DNA of 64,000 nt from Oceanidesulfovibrio marinus (GCF_013085545.1 NZ_CP039543.1:2759322-2823321); one strand, 5' to 3'. Counted from the stretch's first letter, positions 29,133 to 38,115 are shown. Numbers and translations: made by a program. The notes: generated from the sequence alone by a model not told the origin.

Positions 29133-29849
29133 CTAGACAACGATATCGACGCGCATCTGGTCCATGCTGGCGGTGCTTCCTTCCTGTGGCGCTGTTGGGG
29201 CGGCGCTGGCGCCGGTCTCTTCCGGCTGCGCCTCCACGGCGCCGCCGTTCTGCGGCGCACTCTCTGCGGTCGGGGCCTCGGCCTTCTGCTGCCGGTCCGC
29301 CTGACCAGGTTCGTCCTCGGCCGGGATCTGCTCAACCGCTGTCTCGTCGTCTTGCTCCACGGGAGCGGTCTCCGCAGCAGCCGTATCGTCGGATTGCCCC
29401 GTAGCCTTTTCTTCGAGCTTTTTCTCGCTCTGCTCTTCGGACTCCTTGCGTTCCTCTTCCATGCGCTCCGCCTCTTTGTCGCGCACTTCCTTTTCGGCCA
29501 GCTCTTCTGTCGCCTTGGCCGCCTTAGCCCCGGCCAAGTTCTTCCCGGCGTAGCCTTCAGCGCTTTCGGCTTCCAGCCTGTACAGCTCGACAATGCCGGT
29601 CAGCTTATCCTGGAACTGATTTTGGACCCGAAGGTTTGAGAGGATGCCCAGTACATATTTGGACGGCTCTTTGTTGGCCGTGACGAAATTGTTTTCCAGC
29701 AGGTTCCGCGGCCGTGGAGGAGCCGCAACCGTAACGGCCTGCGTTGTCTTCCGGGACTCCACAGCTTCGCCTGAATCCTGCGCTGTGTTCGCTGCGTCCG
29801 CGCCAAGCAGCGTGTTCAGGTTGAACCCTGTTCCGCCTTCTATCTTCAT
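29133..29849 (-). CDS. Hypothetical acidic, coiled-coil-rich protein
   Basis: A 238-residue protein I do not recognise. Residues ~1-100 are mixed, with NNFVTANKEPSKYVLGILSN. Residues ~105-145 form a strongly charged Glu/Lys/Arg helix likely to be a coiled coil (EELAEKEVRDKEAERMEEER). The last ~90 residues are a disordered, Ala/Glu/Gln/Pro-rich acidic tail. It has no signal peptide or membrane segment. The ATG at 29849 has AGGCGG six bases upstream; a GTG six bases earlier is the alternative. It shows normal high GC for the region and stands alone, convergent to exonuclease III. Confidence 0.7.
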   Translation of the reverse strand: MKIEGGTGFNLNTLLGADAANTAQDSGEAVESRKTTQAVTVAAPPRPRNLLENNFVTANKEPSKYVLGILSNLRVQNQFQDKLTGIVELYRLEAESAEGYAGKNLAGAKAAKATEELAEKEVRDKEAERMEEERKESEEQSEKKLEEKATGQSDDTAAAETAPVEQDDETAVEQIPAEDEPGQADRQQKAEAPTAESAPQNGGAVEAQPEETGASAAPTAPQEGSTASMDQMRVDIVV

Positions 29850-30046
29850 GACCACCGCCTATGGTTGGTGCATTCATGCCGCCGTTACTATCCGTATCTA
29901 TCGGCATTGTGCGCCAAAACCTTAGGGGTATTCATGCAGGCAAGAACAGCGAAACCCGCTATGCATGGCGATTCGGACTGATGCCGCCACGCATGGTGCA
30001 TGCCGTCTCGTGGAGCGGCGCGCGATGGTCACGGGCTATGGGTGGT

Positions 30047-30292
30047 CTACTCTGCAGGAGTGCCGTCGTCCCCATGCAGGGCGTCATGGCTCCTGCGCAG
30101 GCCCCCGGACAACGTACGCAGTGCTGCTGCAAGGGGTTCCGGCAACGTCCCGTCCATATCGAGCGCGGCAATCCGCGCCGTGAGCTCTGCCTCGTCCATG
30201 CCAACCTCGCCAAGCTCCAGCCCCTCCACCTCTTCTGCCGCCTTCCGCAACGAGCGCGATTTCGCGCCGTACCTCGAACCCTTGGTATTCAT
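30047..30292 (-). CDS. Small hypothetical protein
   Basis: An 81-residue, highly charged protein (MNTKGSRYGAKSRSLRKAAE...) that I do not recognise. It has a basic N-terminus followed by a Glu/Leu-rich helix and no membrane segment. The ATG at 30292 is preceded by GGAGGGGGAGAA. It sits in the space between the acidic coiled-coil gene and the fumarate reductase promoter. It could be coding by chance, but the ribosome site and amino-acid composition favour a real gene. Confidence 0.5.
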   Translation of the reverse strand: MNTKGSRYGAKSRSLRKAAEEVEGLELGEVGMDEAELTARIAALDMDGTLPEPLAAALRTLSGGLRRSHDALHGDDGTPAE

Positions 30293-30558
30293 TGCGGTTC
30301 TCCCCCTCCGTGCGCATCGCACGTTCTGGCCAGTGTGCCAACCTGATGGACATGACATTCAGTTTAGTTTACATCCTTGCCGACAATCCTTTCAAATTCA
30401 TGTTGATTATGTTGATAAATTACTCCGCACAACGCACCGGCAGCGTCCAAAAAATTAGACGTCAGGTTACGAGTGTGCTCTTTCCTTGTGCTTTGATTCA
30501 ACGCTACCACGGAACGCCACATATATCATGTCGAAACTGATGCACTGGAGGTAGCCTG

Positions 30559-31227
30559 ATGGCCTACACAGCAATGGACAGCGCCATGCCCGCCAAGGTG
30601 TCGAGCAGAACCGCCGCCTACATGGACTGGGCGCAGATGCTCACCGGCGCGATTCTCATCCTGTTCATGTGGTCGCACATGATCCTCGTCTCAAGCGTGA
30701 TCATCGGTCCCGGAGCGATGAACGCCCTCGCCGTATTCTTCGAAAGCACCGGTCTGGCACAGGTCGGCGGCCCGATCATCGGTGTGCTGTTCCTGTTCCA
30801 CTTCGTGCTCGCGGCGCGCAAGGTGCCCTTCCGCCTCGACCAGCAAAAAGTCTTCCTCAAGCATTCTCGCATGCTGCACCACGGCGACACCTGGCTCTGG
30901 GTCATCCAGGCCGTCTCAGCCATGATCATCCTCATCATGGGCGCCGCGCACATGTGGGTCGTGCTCACGGACCTGCCCATCACCGCGGCCAAAAGCGCCG
31001 CGCGCATGCAGCACTGGCCGTGGCTGATCTTCTACCTCTGCCTGCTGCCGCTGGTGGAGCTGCACGTCTCCATCGGCTTCTACCGCATTGGCGTGAAGTG
31101 GGGCTTCATCAAGCGCTCCTCCCGCACCGGCGGCAAGAAGCTGGAGCGCGGACTGCTCATCGTCTTCCTGGTCATCGGCTTCCTTACCATAATCCGCTTC
31201 CTCACCCTCACGGCCGCCGCGAGCTGA
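30559..31227 (+). CDS. frdC: Fumarate reductase cytochrome b subunit
   Basis: A 222-residue membrane anchor with five transmembrane helices. It passes electrons between menaquinol and the FrdAB catalytic part through two haems b. Candidate axial His lie in four helices: H40 (MWSHMI), H81 (LFHFVL), H131 (AAHMWV) and H169 (ELHVSIG), matching the pattern of the dihaem Wolinella succinogenes enzyme (H44, H93, H143, H182). GGAGGT lies seven bases before the ATG. It is the first gene of frdCAB and is separated from frdA by a 125-bp dispersed repeat. The 266 bp upstream are AT-rich, without a clear promoter. Confidence 0.93.
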   Translation: MAYTAMDSAMPAKVSSRTAAYMDWAQMLTGAILILFMWSHMILVSSVIIGPGAMNALAVFFESTGLAQVGGPIIGVLFLFHFVLAARKVPFRLDQQKVFLKHSRMLHHGDTWLWVIQAVSAMIILIMGAAHMWVVLTDLPITAAKSAARMQHWPWLIFYLCLLPLVELHVSIGFYRIGVKWGFIKRSSRTGGKKLERGLLIVFLVIGFLTIIRFLTLTAAAS

Positions 31228-31249
31228 CGGGCTGTCAAAATGCTTTTCG

Positions 31250-31374
31250 GCAGACTGTTCAAAGACCGCGCTGGCAGGGCGCAAGAAACGTTCAAGGCCG
31301 ATGCGTACATGAAGGCACGTGAGGGTTTGAACTTTACTTGCAACACAGCCAGCAGGGGAATTTCAACAGGCTGC
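31250..31374 (+). repeat. Dispersed ~125-bp imperfect palindromic repeat, copy A
   Basis: The ends are inverted (GCAGACTGTTCAAA and TTTCAACAGGCTGC). The core GGGCGCAAGAAACGTTCAAGG, then CCGATGCGTACA and GAGGGTTTGAAC, aligns with copies at 36218 (reversed), 41629 and 58275. It fills the gap between frdC and frdA, 23 bp after the frdC stop. Secondary structure could affect frdC/frdA expression ratios. Confidence 0.85.
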
Positions 31375-31387
31375 TAAGGAGACACCC

Positions 31388-33226
31388 ATGCTGACTTTCT
31401 ACACCGATCTGTTGTGCATCGGCGCAGGCCTGGCTGGAGAACGCTGCGCCGTGGAAGCCGCCGGGGCCGGATTCGAGGTGGTCTGCCTCTCCCTGGTGCC
31501 TGCCCGCCGCTCCCACTCCTGCTGCGCCCAGGGCGGCATGCAGGCAGCCCTCGGCAACTGCGCCATGGGCGAGGGCGACTGCCCGGACATCCACTTCCAG
31601 GACACTGTCAAAGGCTCGGACTGGGGCGCGGACCAGGAGGTAGCCTGGCTCTTTGCCGAGGCCGCGCCCGTGGAAATGCGCCGCCTGGCCCACTGGGGCG
31701 TGCCGTGGAACCGCGTGGAGCCCGGCGTGCACACCTACTATAAAGGCGGCAAGCCCTTCGAGAAGGAAGAGCTGGAGGAAAATCGCGGCCTGATCCACGC
31801 CCGCGCCTTCGGCGGCACGGCCAAGTGGCGCACCTGCTACGCCTCGGACGGCACCGGCCACTCCGTGCTCTACACCATGGACAACCGCGCGGCCCAGCTG
31901 GGCGTGCAGGTGCACGACCGCACCGAGGTCATCAGCCTGATCCACGACGACGGCAACTGCCTGGGCGCCGTGGCCCGCTCTTTGCGCACCGGCGAGCTGG
32001 TGGTCTACATGGCCCGCGCCACACTCATCGCCTCCGGCGGTTTCGGCCGCATCTACAGAAACTCCACCAACGCCGTGATCAACGACGGCGGCGCGCACAT
32101 CGCTGCCCTGGACACCGGCGTGGTGCCGCTCGGCAACATGGAGGCGGTCCAGTTCCACCCCACCGGCATCGTGCCCACCGACATCCTGGTGACCGAAGGC
32201 TGCCGCGGCGACGGCGGCACCCTGCTGGACAAGGACCTGCACCGCTTCATGCCCGACTACGAGCCGGAGAAGGCCGAGCTCGCCTCCCGCGACGTGGTCT
32301 CCCGCCGCATGACCGAACACATGCGCAAGGGCAAGGGCGTGCCCAGCCCGTACGGCGACCACCTCTGGCTGGATATCCGCCACCTGGGCGAAAAGCACAT
32401 CCGCACCAAGCTCCGCGAGGTAGACGAGATCTGCCAGTACTTCCTGGGCATCGACCCGGTGAAGTCGCTCATCCCGGTGCGGCCCACGCAGCATTACTCC
32501 ATGGGCGGCATCCGCACCAACAAGGACGGCGCGGCCTACGGCCTGAGCGGTCTGTTCTCGGCCGGCGAGTCCGCCTGCTGGGACATGCACGGCTTCAACC
32601 GCCTGGGCGGCAACTCCCTGGCCGAGACCGTGGTGGCCGGCGGCATCGTAGGTAAGAAGATCGTGGAGTTCCTCAAGGGCAGCGAGGTCAGCTTCCCCAC
32701 CGGCATCGTCCGCGAGCAGGTGACGAAAGACAGGGAACGCATCGACGCCCTCATCAAGGGCGAGCACGGCCATGAGAACGTCTACGACGTGCGCGAGGCC
32801 ATGTTCGACGTGCTGGAGTACGCCGCCGGCATCTACCGCAACGGCGACGATCTGGAGCGCGGCGTGGGCGAGTTGCAGGAGATCCACGAGCGCGCCAACA
32901 GGATAGGCCTGAAGACCAACGGCCTGGGCGCCAACCCGGAGCTGGCCCTGGCCCTCAAGATGCCCGGCATGGTCCGCCTGGCCCTGTGCGTGACCTACGG
33001 CGCGCTGATGCGCACCGAGAGCCGCGGCTCCCACACCCGCGAAGACTACCCGGAGCGCAACGACCGCGATTGGCTCTCCCGCACCCTGGCCACGTGGAAA
33101 GAAGGCGCGTCCCTGCCCAACCTGACCTATGAGGACGCCTCCCCTGTCTACACCTTACCTCCTGGCGATCGCGGCTACGGAGGCGGCAAGATCATCCCCC
33201 GTGATGCAGCGAAAGAGGACAAGTAG
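31388..33226 (+). CDS. frdA: Fumarate reductase flavoprotein subunit
   Basis: This 612-residue FAD subunit reduces fumarate to succinate (or runs in reverse). The N-terminal dinucleotide fold is LLCIGAGLAGERC. The covalent FAD His is H43 in RSHSCCAQGG, the same position as in Wolinella. Substrate-site motifs are AVQFHPTGIVPTDILVTEG, RPTQHYSMGGIRT and NRLGGNSLAE. The pair of Cys just after His43 replaces the usual Ala-Ala, a small oddity. AAGGAG lies seven bases before the ATG. In sulfate reducers it lets fumarate serve as electron acceptor. Confidence 0.96.
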   Translation: MLTFYTDLLCIGAGLAGERCAVEAAGAGFEVVCLSLVPARRSHSCCAQGGMQAALGNCAMGEGDCPDIHFQDTVKGSDWGADQEVAWLFAEAAPVEMRRLAHWGVPWNRVEPGVHTYYKGGKPFEKEELEENRGLIHARAFGGTAKWRTCYASDGTGHSVLYTMDNRAAQLGVQVHDRTEVISLIHDDGNCLGAVARSLRTGELVVYMARATLIASGGFGRIYRNSTNAVINDGGAHIAALDTGVVPLGNMEAVQFHPTGIVPTDILVTEGCRGDGGTLLDKDLHRFMPDYEPEKAELASRDVVSRRMTEHMRKGKGVPSPYGDHLWLDIRHLGEKHIRTKLREVDEICQYFLGIDPVKSLIPVRPTQHYSMGGIRTNKDGAAYGLSGLFSAGESACWDMHGFNRLGGNSLAETVVAGGIVGKKIVEFLKGSEVSFPTGIVREQVTKDRERIDALIKGEHGHENVYDVREAMFDVLEYAAGIYRNGDDLERGVGELQEIHERANRIGLKTNGLGANPELALALKMPGMVRLALCVTYGALMRTESRGSHTREDYPERNDRDWLSRTLATWKEGASLPNLTYEDASPVYTLPPGDRGYGGGKIIPRDAAKEDK

Positions 33227-33228
33227 CC

Positions 33229-33981
33229 ATGGCCAGAACGCTCACATTCCACATCTTCCGCTACAATCCGCAGGACGCTGACGACGCGCCCCACATGGAC
33301 ACCTTTGTCCTGGACGAGACCGAGTCCATGACCCTGTTCATCGCGCTGAACCGTATCCGCGAGGAGCAGGACGCCTCCCTGCAGTTCGACTTCTGCTGCC
33401 GGGCCGGCGTGTGCGGCTCCTGCGCCATGGTCGTCAACGGCCGGCCCACCCTGGCCTGCCATACCAAAACCGCAGATTACCCCGCGGAGATCACCCTCTT
33501 GCCGCTGCCGTTCTTCAAGCTGGTGGGCGACCTTTCCGTGGACACGGGCACCTGGTTCCGCGAGATGTACCAGCGCGTGGAATCGTGGATTCACACGGAC
33601 ATCGAGTTCGATTCCAACGAGCAGGAAGCTCGGATGGAGAACGACGTGGCCAATGCGATCTACGAGCTGGACCGCTGCATCGAGTGCGGCTGCTGCGTTG
33701 CCGCGTGCGGCACGGCCCGCATGCGCCAGGACTTCCTGGGCGCCGTGGCCCTGAACCGTATCGCCCGTTTCATTGTCGACCCCCGCGACAAGCGCTCGGA
33801 CGCCGAGTACTTCCACATCATCGGCAACGACCAGGGCATTTTCGGCTGCATGGGCCTGCTCGCCTGTGAAGACGTCTGCCCCAAGGAGCTGCCCCTGCAA
33901 GATCAGCTCGGTTACCTACGGCGCAAGGCGGCGCTTACCGCCATTGGACGCAAGGGTCCCAAGAACCCTCAACTCCCGTAG
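33229..33981 (+). CDS. frdB: Fumarate reductase iron-sulfur subunit
   Basis: This 250-residue protein wires FAD to the haems through three Fe-S clusters. The [2Fe-2S] site is FDFCCRAGVCGSCAM with a later ACHT. The second and third clusters are in RCIECGCCVAACGTA and GCMGLLACEDVCPKEL. It begins two bases after the frdA stop, and its 3' neighbour (fumarase) begins nine bases after its stop, so the whole set is one operon. Ribosome-site quality is poor, consistent with coupling to frdA. Confidence 0.95.
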   Translation: MARTLTFHIFRYNPQDADDAPHMDTFVLDETESMTLFIALNRIREEQDASLQFDFCCRAGVCGSCAMVVNGRPTLACHTKTADYPAEITLLPLPFFKLVGDLSVDTGTWFREMYQRVESWIHTDIEFDSNEQEARMENDVANAIYELDRCIECGCCVAACGTARMRQDFLGAVALNRIARFIVDPRDKRSDAEYFHIIGNDQGIFGCMGLLACEDVCPKELPLQDQLGYLRRKAALTAIGRKGPKNPQLP

Positions 33982-33990
33982 GAGATACGG

Positions 33991-34827
33991 ATGCGCACAA
34001 TCGAGCGTGACACGGTTGTCGATGCCGTGGCCAAGCTATGCATCGACGCCAACAGGTACCTCCCAGCCGATGTTCGCCGCGCCTTCGAAGCGGCCCAGGC
34101 CAAAGAGGACAACCCCGTGGCCAAGGAAGTGTTCCGCCAGCTTCTGGAGAACGCCGACCTTGCCGAAAAATCAGGCCTGCCGCTCTGCCAGGACACCGGC
34201 CTCGCCGTCCTCTTTGTCGAGGTGGGCGAGGAGGTCGCGGTGAACGGTGGCCTGCGCGACGCCATCAATGAGGGCGTGCGCAAGGGCTACGCCGACGGCT
34301 TTTTGCGCAAGTCGTCCTGCGACCCCATGACCCGCGCCAACAGGGGCGACAACACCCCGGCCATCATCCACTTCGACGTGGTGCCCGGCGACACCCTGAA
34401 GATTTCCTTCATGGCCAAAGGCGGCGGCAGCGAGAACATGTCCCGCGTGACCATGCTCGCTCCTTCCCAGGGCTACGAGGGCATCAAGGACTTCATCCTG
34501 GACCGCGTGGCCGAGGCCGGCCCCAACCCCTGCCCGCCCATCCTCATCGGCGTCGGCATCGGCGGCACCTTCGAGAACGCGGCCATTCTTTCCAAGAAGG
34601 CCCTGCTGCGCGAGCTGGACGACACCCATCCCGATCCGGAGACCGCGGCCAAGGAGAAGGAGCTGCTTCAGCTCGTCAACGATCTCGGTATCGGCCCCAT
34701 GGGCCTGGGCGGCAAGACCACCTGCCTGGCGGTGAAGATCGCCATGGCTCCGGTCCACATCGCCAGCCTGCCCCTTGCCGTGAACATCCAGTGCCACTCC
34801 GCGCGGCACAAGGAGGTCACTCTCTGA
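33991..34827 (+). CDS. Class I fumarate hydratase, alpha subunit
   Basis: A 278-residue protein matching the N-terminal half of [4Fe-4S] class I fumarases (FumA/TtdA type), which interconvert malate and fumarate. Cluster Cys candidates are in GLPLCQDTGLAV, KSSCDPMT and GKTTCLAVKI. GRANRGDNTPAI-type substrate residues (TRANRGDNTPAII) are present. The ATG has GGAGAT six bases upstream. It is co-transcribed with frdCAB, so malate dehydration feeds fumarate directly to fumarate reductase. Its stop overlaps the beta-subunit start by one base (TGATG). Confidence 0.95.
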   Translation: MRTIERDTVVDAVAKLCIDANRYLPADVRRAFEAAQAKEDNPVAKEVFRQLLENADLAEKSGLPLCQDTGLAVLFVEVGEEVAVNGGLRDAINEGVRKGYADGFLRKSSCDPMTRANRGDNTPAIIHFDVVPGDTLKISFMAKGGGSENMSRVTMLAPSQGYEGIKDFILDRVAEAGPNPCPPILIGVGIGGTFENAAILSKKALLRELDDTHPDPETAAKEKELLQLVNDLGIGPMGLGGKTTCLAVKIAMAPVHIASLPLAVNIQCHSARHKEVTL

Positions 34828-35366
34828 TGGCCGAGTACCACCTCACCACCCCGCTTACCGACGAGGACATCGCCCCGCTCAAGAGCGGCGACGTTGTCTT
34901 TCTTTCCGGCACCATCTACACCGCGCGCGACGCGGCGCACAAACGCCTGGTCGACACCCTGGACCGCGGCGAGGAGCTGCCCTTCGACCTCAAAGGCGCC
35001 GTGGTCTACTATGTAGGCCCCACGCCGCCCCCGCCCGGTCGCCCCATCGGCTCGGCCGGCCCCACCACCAGCTACCGCATGGACGCCTACGCCCCGCGGC
35101 TGTACTCCCTGGGTCTCAAGGCTTCCATCGGCAAGGGCCGCCGCAACGACGAGGTCAAGCAGGCGCTCAAGGACTACACGGCCGTGTACTTCGGGGGCAC
35201 AGGCGGCGCCGGCGCCCTCCTGTCGCAGAAGATCAAGGCGGCCGAGATCGTGGCCTACGAAGAGCTCGGCCCCGAGGCCATCCGCAAGCTCACCGTGGAG
35301 GAGTTCCCCGTGACCGTCATCAATGACAGCCACGGCGGCGAGCTATACGTCACCGCAAAACGCTGA
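34827..35366 (+). CDS. Class I fumarate hydratase, beta subunit
   Basis: A 179-residue protein matching the C-terminal half of class I fumarases (TtdB-like swivelling domain). LKSGDVVFLSGTIYTARDAAHKR, YVGPTPPPPGRPIGSAGPTTS and KGRRNDEV are characteristic. The ATG at 34827 overlaps the alpha stop, with AGGAGG eleven bases before it; the longer frame from 34791 is discarded. It is the last gene of the frdCAB-fumarase operon, followed by a strong terminator. Confidence 0.95.
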   Translation: MAEYHLTTPLTDEDIAPLKSGDVVFLSGTIYTARDAAHKRLVDTLDRGEELPFDLKGAVVYYVGPTPPPPGRPIGSAGPTTSYRMDAYAPRLYSLGLKASIGKGRRNDEVKQALKDYTAVYFGGTGGAGALLSQKIKAAEIVAYEELGPEAIRKLTVEEFPVTVINDSHGGELYVTAKR

Positions 35367-35371
35367 CAACG

Positions 35372-35401
35372 AGCCCCCGCCCAGTGCGGGGGCTTTTTTT
35401 T
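35372..35401 (+). terminator. Intrinsic terminator of the frd-fumarase operon
   Basis: AGCCCCCGC pairs with GCGGGGGCT around CCAGT and runs into eight T. The following gene's ribosome site (GGAGA) lies directly behind the T-run. Confidence 0.93.
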
Positions 35402-35414
35402 GGAGAAATTCGCC

Positions 35415-36218
35415 ATGGATATCGCGATCTATCAGGTGGACGCCTTCACCAGCAGTATTTTCGGCGGCAACCCGGCTGCGGTCTGTCCCCTGGAATCCTG
35501 GCTGGACAAATCCATGATGCTGGCCATTGCGGCAGAGAACAACCTCTCCGAGACCGCCTTCTTTGCGCCCCAAGGCAAGGACTTCGCCATCCGCTGGTTC
35601 ACGCCCACAACGGAAGTGGAGCTGTGCGGCCACGCCACCCTGGCCTCGGCCCACGTCCTCATCTCGCAAATGGGGTACAGCGATCCCGTGATCCGCTTCC
35701 ACTCGGCCAGCGGCCCCCTGTCCGTGGAGTACACCGACGACGGCCTGCTCGCCCTGGACTTCCCGGCGTGGGAGCCCGGACCCATCACCGATGGTGACGG
35801 CGACGTCTCGACCATGGTCGCGGCCTTGGGCGGCGTACAGCCCGTGGAGGTCCTTGCCGCGCGGGACTATCTTGTGGTTCTGGAGAATGAGGAGCAGGTG
35901 CGGGCCGTTGCGCCGGACATGCAGGCCCTGACGCCGCTCAAGCCCGTCATCGTTACGGCTCCGGGCAAGGATAGAGCCGTGGATTTTGTCTCCCGAGTCT
36001 TTGCGCCCAGCCACGGCGTGGCGGAAGACCCGGTCACCGGCTCGGCGCACACGCAGCTCACCCCGTACTGGGCAAAACGCCTTGGCAAAAGCACCATGCG
36101 CGCGCGTCAGGTCTCGGCCCGCGGGGGCGAGCTCCTCTGCACCCTGAACGGCGACCGCGTAAGCATGGCCGGCGACGCCGTGCTCTACATGAGCGGAACC
36201 ATCACCATACCAGGGTAG
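35415..36218 (+). CDS. PhzF-family isomerase/epimerase-like protein
   Basis: A 267-residue protein of the PhzF family (diaminopimelate-epimerase fold, two similar halves). The N-terminal signature YQVDAFTSSIFGGNPAAVC, the catalytic-Glu segment NNLSETAFF and the C-terminal GVAEDPVTGSAHTQL are clear. Most family members have unknown substrates. The ATG at 35415 has GGAGAAA eight bases upstream; its promoter must lie within or upstream of the frd operon terminator, so it may depend on read-through. Its TAG stop merges with the start of a dispersed repeat. Confidence 0.92.
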   Translation: MDIAIYQVDAFTSSIFGGNPAAVCPLESWLDKSMMLAIAAENNLSETAFFAPQGKDFAIRWFTPTTEVELCGHATLASAHVLISQMGYSDPVIRFHSASGPLSVEYTDDGLLALDFPAWEPGPITDGDGDVSTMVAALGGVQPVEVLAARDYLVVLENEEQVRAVAPDMQALTPLKPVIVTAPGKDRAVDFVSRVFAPSHGVAEDPVTGSAHTQLTPYWAKRLGKSTMRARQVSARGGELLCTLNGDRVSMAGDAVLYMSGTITIPG

Positions 36219-36344
36219 CAGGCTGTTGAAATTCCCACGCCGGCAGCGTTGCTTCGAAACATTCAAACCCTTTCGTATCGTTGTATACGCATCGGCCTTG
36301 AACTTTTCTTGCGCCTTGCCCTCGTGCTTTTGAACAGCCTGTCA
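36216..36344 (-). repeat. Dispersed imperfect palindromic repeat, copy B (reversed)
   Basis: Reverse-oriented copy: starts TAGCAGGCTGTTGAAATTCC (TAG is the stop of the PhzF-like gene) and ends TTTTGAACAGCCTGTC. The core, read on the minus strand, includes AAGGCGCAAGAAAAGTTCAAGG, split as AAGGCGCAAGAAAA and GTTCAAGGCC. It ends 5 bp before the stop of the convergent secreted-protein gene and may terminate both. Confidence 0.85.
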
Positions 36345-36348
36345 GTAC

Positions 36349-38115
36349 CTACAGCAGCACAACCTGCAGCACCTGAATGCGGATGACGCGTTTGCCGCCA
36401 TCCGTCTCCACCCGCATCACCTCGGCCGAGATGCGGCTGTCCCGGCGGGTCAGCTCGCCCAGCCGCGCCTCGTCGTCCGGCGGCATGGAGGCCACCATGT
36501 AGGTCGCGCTCATCGCGCTGCCATGAGTGGTGAACAAAAGGCCCCCGGGCCCCCGGACAAAGCGGCCGGAAAGGTCGAGCACGTCGCCCTGGCGCACCTG
36601 GGAGGCGGGCTTAATCGCGGGCTGGCTGGAGTCTCTGGCCCGCATCGGCTCCGGCGTCAATGCCGGCTCGGCCGGAATCGCCTGACGCTGCATCTGTGCG
36701 GGCGTCTCCGAGGCTTCTGTAACGCTGGAGGTCTTTTCCCCGGTCACGATGGCGATGACGCCGCCCACCGTGGGCTGTTCGGACACGTAACGGTTCACCA
36801 CCGGGTCATCCACCCACTCGTAGCCGCCGCCCTTCTTCTCTGACCAGTACACGCGGTTCTCGTAGCCGCCGTCCGCGCGCTGCATCACGGCCACCACTTC
36901 GGGCGCGCCGTCGCCGTTCAGATCGCGCAGGCTCATGCCGCTCACCGTCACCGGAATGCCCGGCCCGTGCAGCGTGGCCAGCAGCCTGGGCCCGGTGTAG
37001 AAGGCGAAGTCCACAGGGCCGCGCTGGCCGCTGCCGCCCTGCAAGGCAAGGAAGCAGACCCGCTCGTCCTGGCCGGGCACGAAAGCCTCGGTGGAGTGTA
37101 TGGGCGAGAGCCGCATGTGGGGGAACTGCCCGGCGTACACCGCGCTGGGCAGGTAGCGGCAGTCCGTGTCCGAAAGGTCCAGTCCTGCAGCGCTGTCGAT
37201 CAGGTCCGTGCCTGCGCCGACAGACGCCGTCTCGTTGCCAAGCGCGGCGGTCGCAGTGGGCGCAGTGACGTTGCCCTCTCCGGTCTGGTTGGCCTGCCCC
37301 TCAGGCCCGGCCGTGCCGTTGAGGGCGTAGCCCGTTTCCAGAGCCGAGGACGGCTCCCCAGACGTCTGGTTTGCGGATGGCGCCGCGCCTTCCGTACCGT
37401 TGACGCCTTGCTCTCCGGACTCCGGCCCCGCCACCGTCGCAGTCTGGTTGACGGCCCCGCCCTGGGTTTCCATCTGCAGCTCGCGCAGCGCCTTGGCCAC
37501 GGGGTCCTCGCCAACCGTCTCGTTCTGGGCGTCGGAGGCATTCTCCTGCTCGCGGGCCATGCGCTCCTGATACTCGTCCTCGGGCTCCGGGATGATAATC
37601 GGCGCTTCGGAGGCTGCCGGCCACTCGTCCTGGTTCATGGCAGTCTGATTCGCCGTGCCATTGGTGACGCCAGTCTCGATGATCCCGATGGTCCCGTTGG
37701 CGTCCGCCGCCACGGGCAGAAGCTCAAACTCCTGCTCGCCGCCGATGCGGCCGGTGATGCCGGCATCGCCGCACACGCCCAGCCACGCCGGCTGTCCGGC
37801 GGCCTCGGGCAGCTCGCCGGCGTCCACAACCATGGACACCTCTCCACCCCTGGCCATGCCGCTCAGCTGCTGTGGCGGGCCGTCGTTGGGCGCGAAGCCG
37901 GCAATAAAAAAGATATCCTCGCGGCCGGGCCGGACCTCGTTCACCACCAGCGGGCCGCGGGCGAGCAGCCTGCCGCTAGAGGCCGTGACCACCGCGTCGA
38001 ACCGGTTGCCCTCTTGCAGCAGTGTTCCGCACGGCGCGGCCCATGCGTTGGCCGATCCGCAGCACGCGACACCCAAAATTAATGCGATGAGCCTGGAAAC
38101 TATTCGTGATTTCAT
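36349..38115 (-). CDS. Secreted protein with a sequon-dense linker, function unknown
   Basis: A 588-residue exported protein with a signal peptide (LIALILGVACCGSANAWA). Residues ~28-138 form an N-terminal domain with Cys pairs. Residues 139-320 are low-complexity and contain 12 N-X-T/S sequons (N140, 152, 156, 192, 198, 223, 239, 249, 266, 276, 282, 294), whereas Asn elsewhere are not in sequons. The C-terminal part has an FG-GAP-like strand (SLRDLNGDGAPEVVAVMQ), a Pro-rich stretch and a final domain. N-glycosylation in the periplasm by a PglB-type enzyme, known in Desulfovibrio, is plausible but no transferase gene is in the window. GAGGAAG precedes the ATG. Confidence 0.8.
   Translation of the reverse strand: MKSRIVSRLIALILGVACCGSANAWAAPCGTLLQEGNRFDAVVTASSGRLLARGPLVVNEVRPGREDIFFIAGFAPNDGPPQQLSGMARGGEVSMVVDAGELPEAAGQPAWLGVCGDAGITGRIGGEQEFELLPVAADANGTIGIIETGVTNGTANQTAMNQDEWPAASEAPIIIPEPEDEYQERMAREQENASDAQNETVGEDPVAKALRELQMETQGGAVNQTATVAGPESGEQGVNGTEGAAPSANQTSGEPSSALETGYALNGTAGPEGQANQTGEGNVTAPTATAALGNETASVGAGTDLIDSAAGLDLSDTDCRYLPSAVYAGQFPHMRLSPIHSTEAFVPGQDERVCFLALQGGSGQRGPVDFAFYTGPRLLATLHGPGIPVTVSGMSLRDLNGDGAPEVVAVMQRADGGYENRVYWSEKKGGGYEWVDDPVVNRYVSEQPTVGGVIAIVTGEKTSSVTEASETPAQMQRQAIPAEPALTPEPMRARDSSQPAIKPASQVRQGDVLDLSGRFVRGPGGLLFTTHGSAMSATYMVASMPPDDEARLGELTRRDSRISAEVMRVETDGGKRVIRIQVLQVVLL

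Noticed and set aside
28980-29639. 219-residue plus-strand open frame
   Set aside because: Antisense to the acidic coiled-coil gene; Leu/Arg/Phe-rich reverse of Glu/Lys codons.
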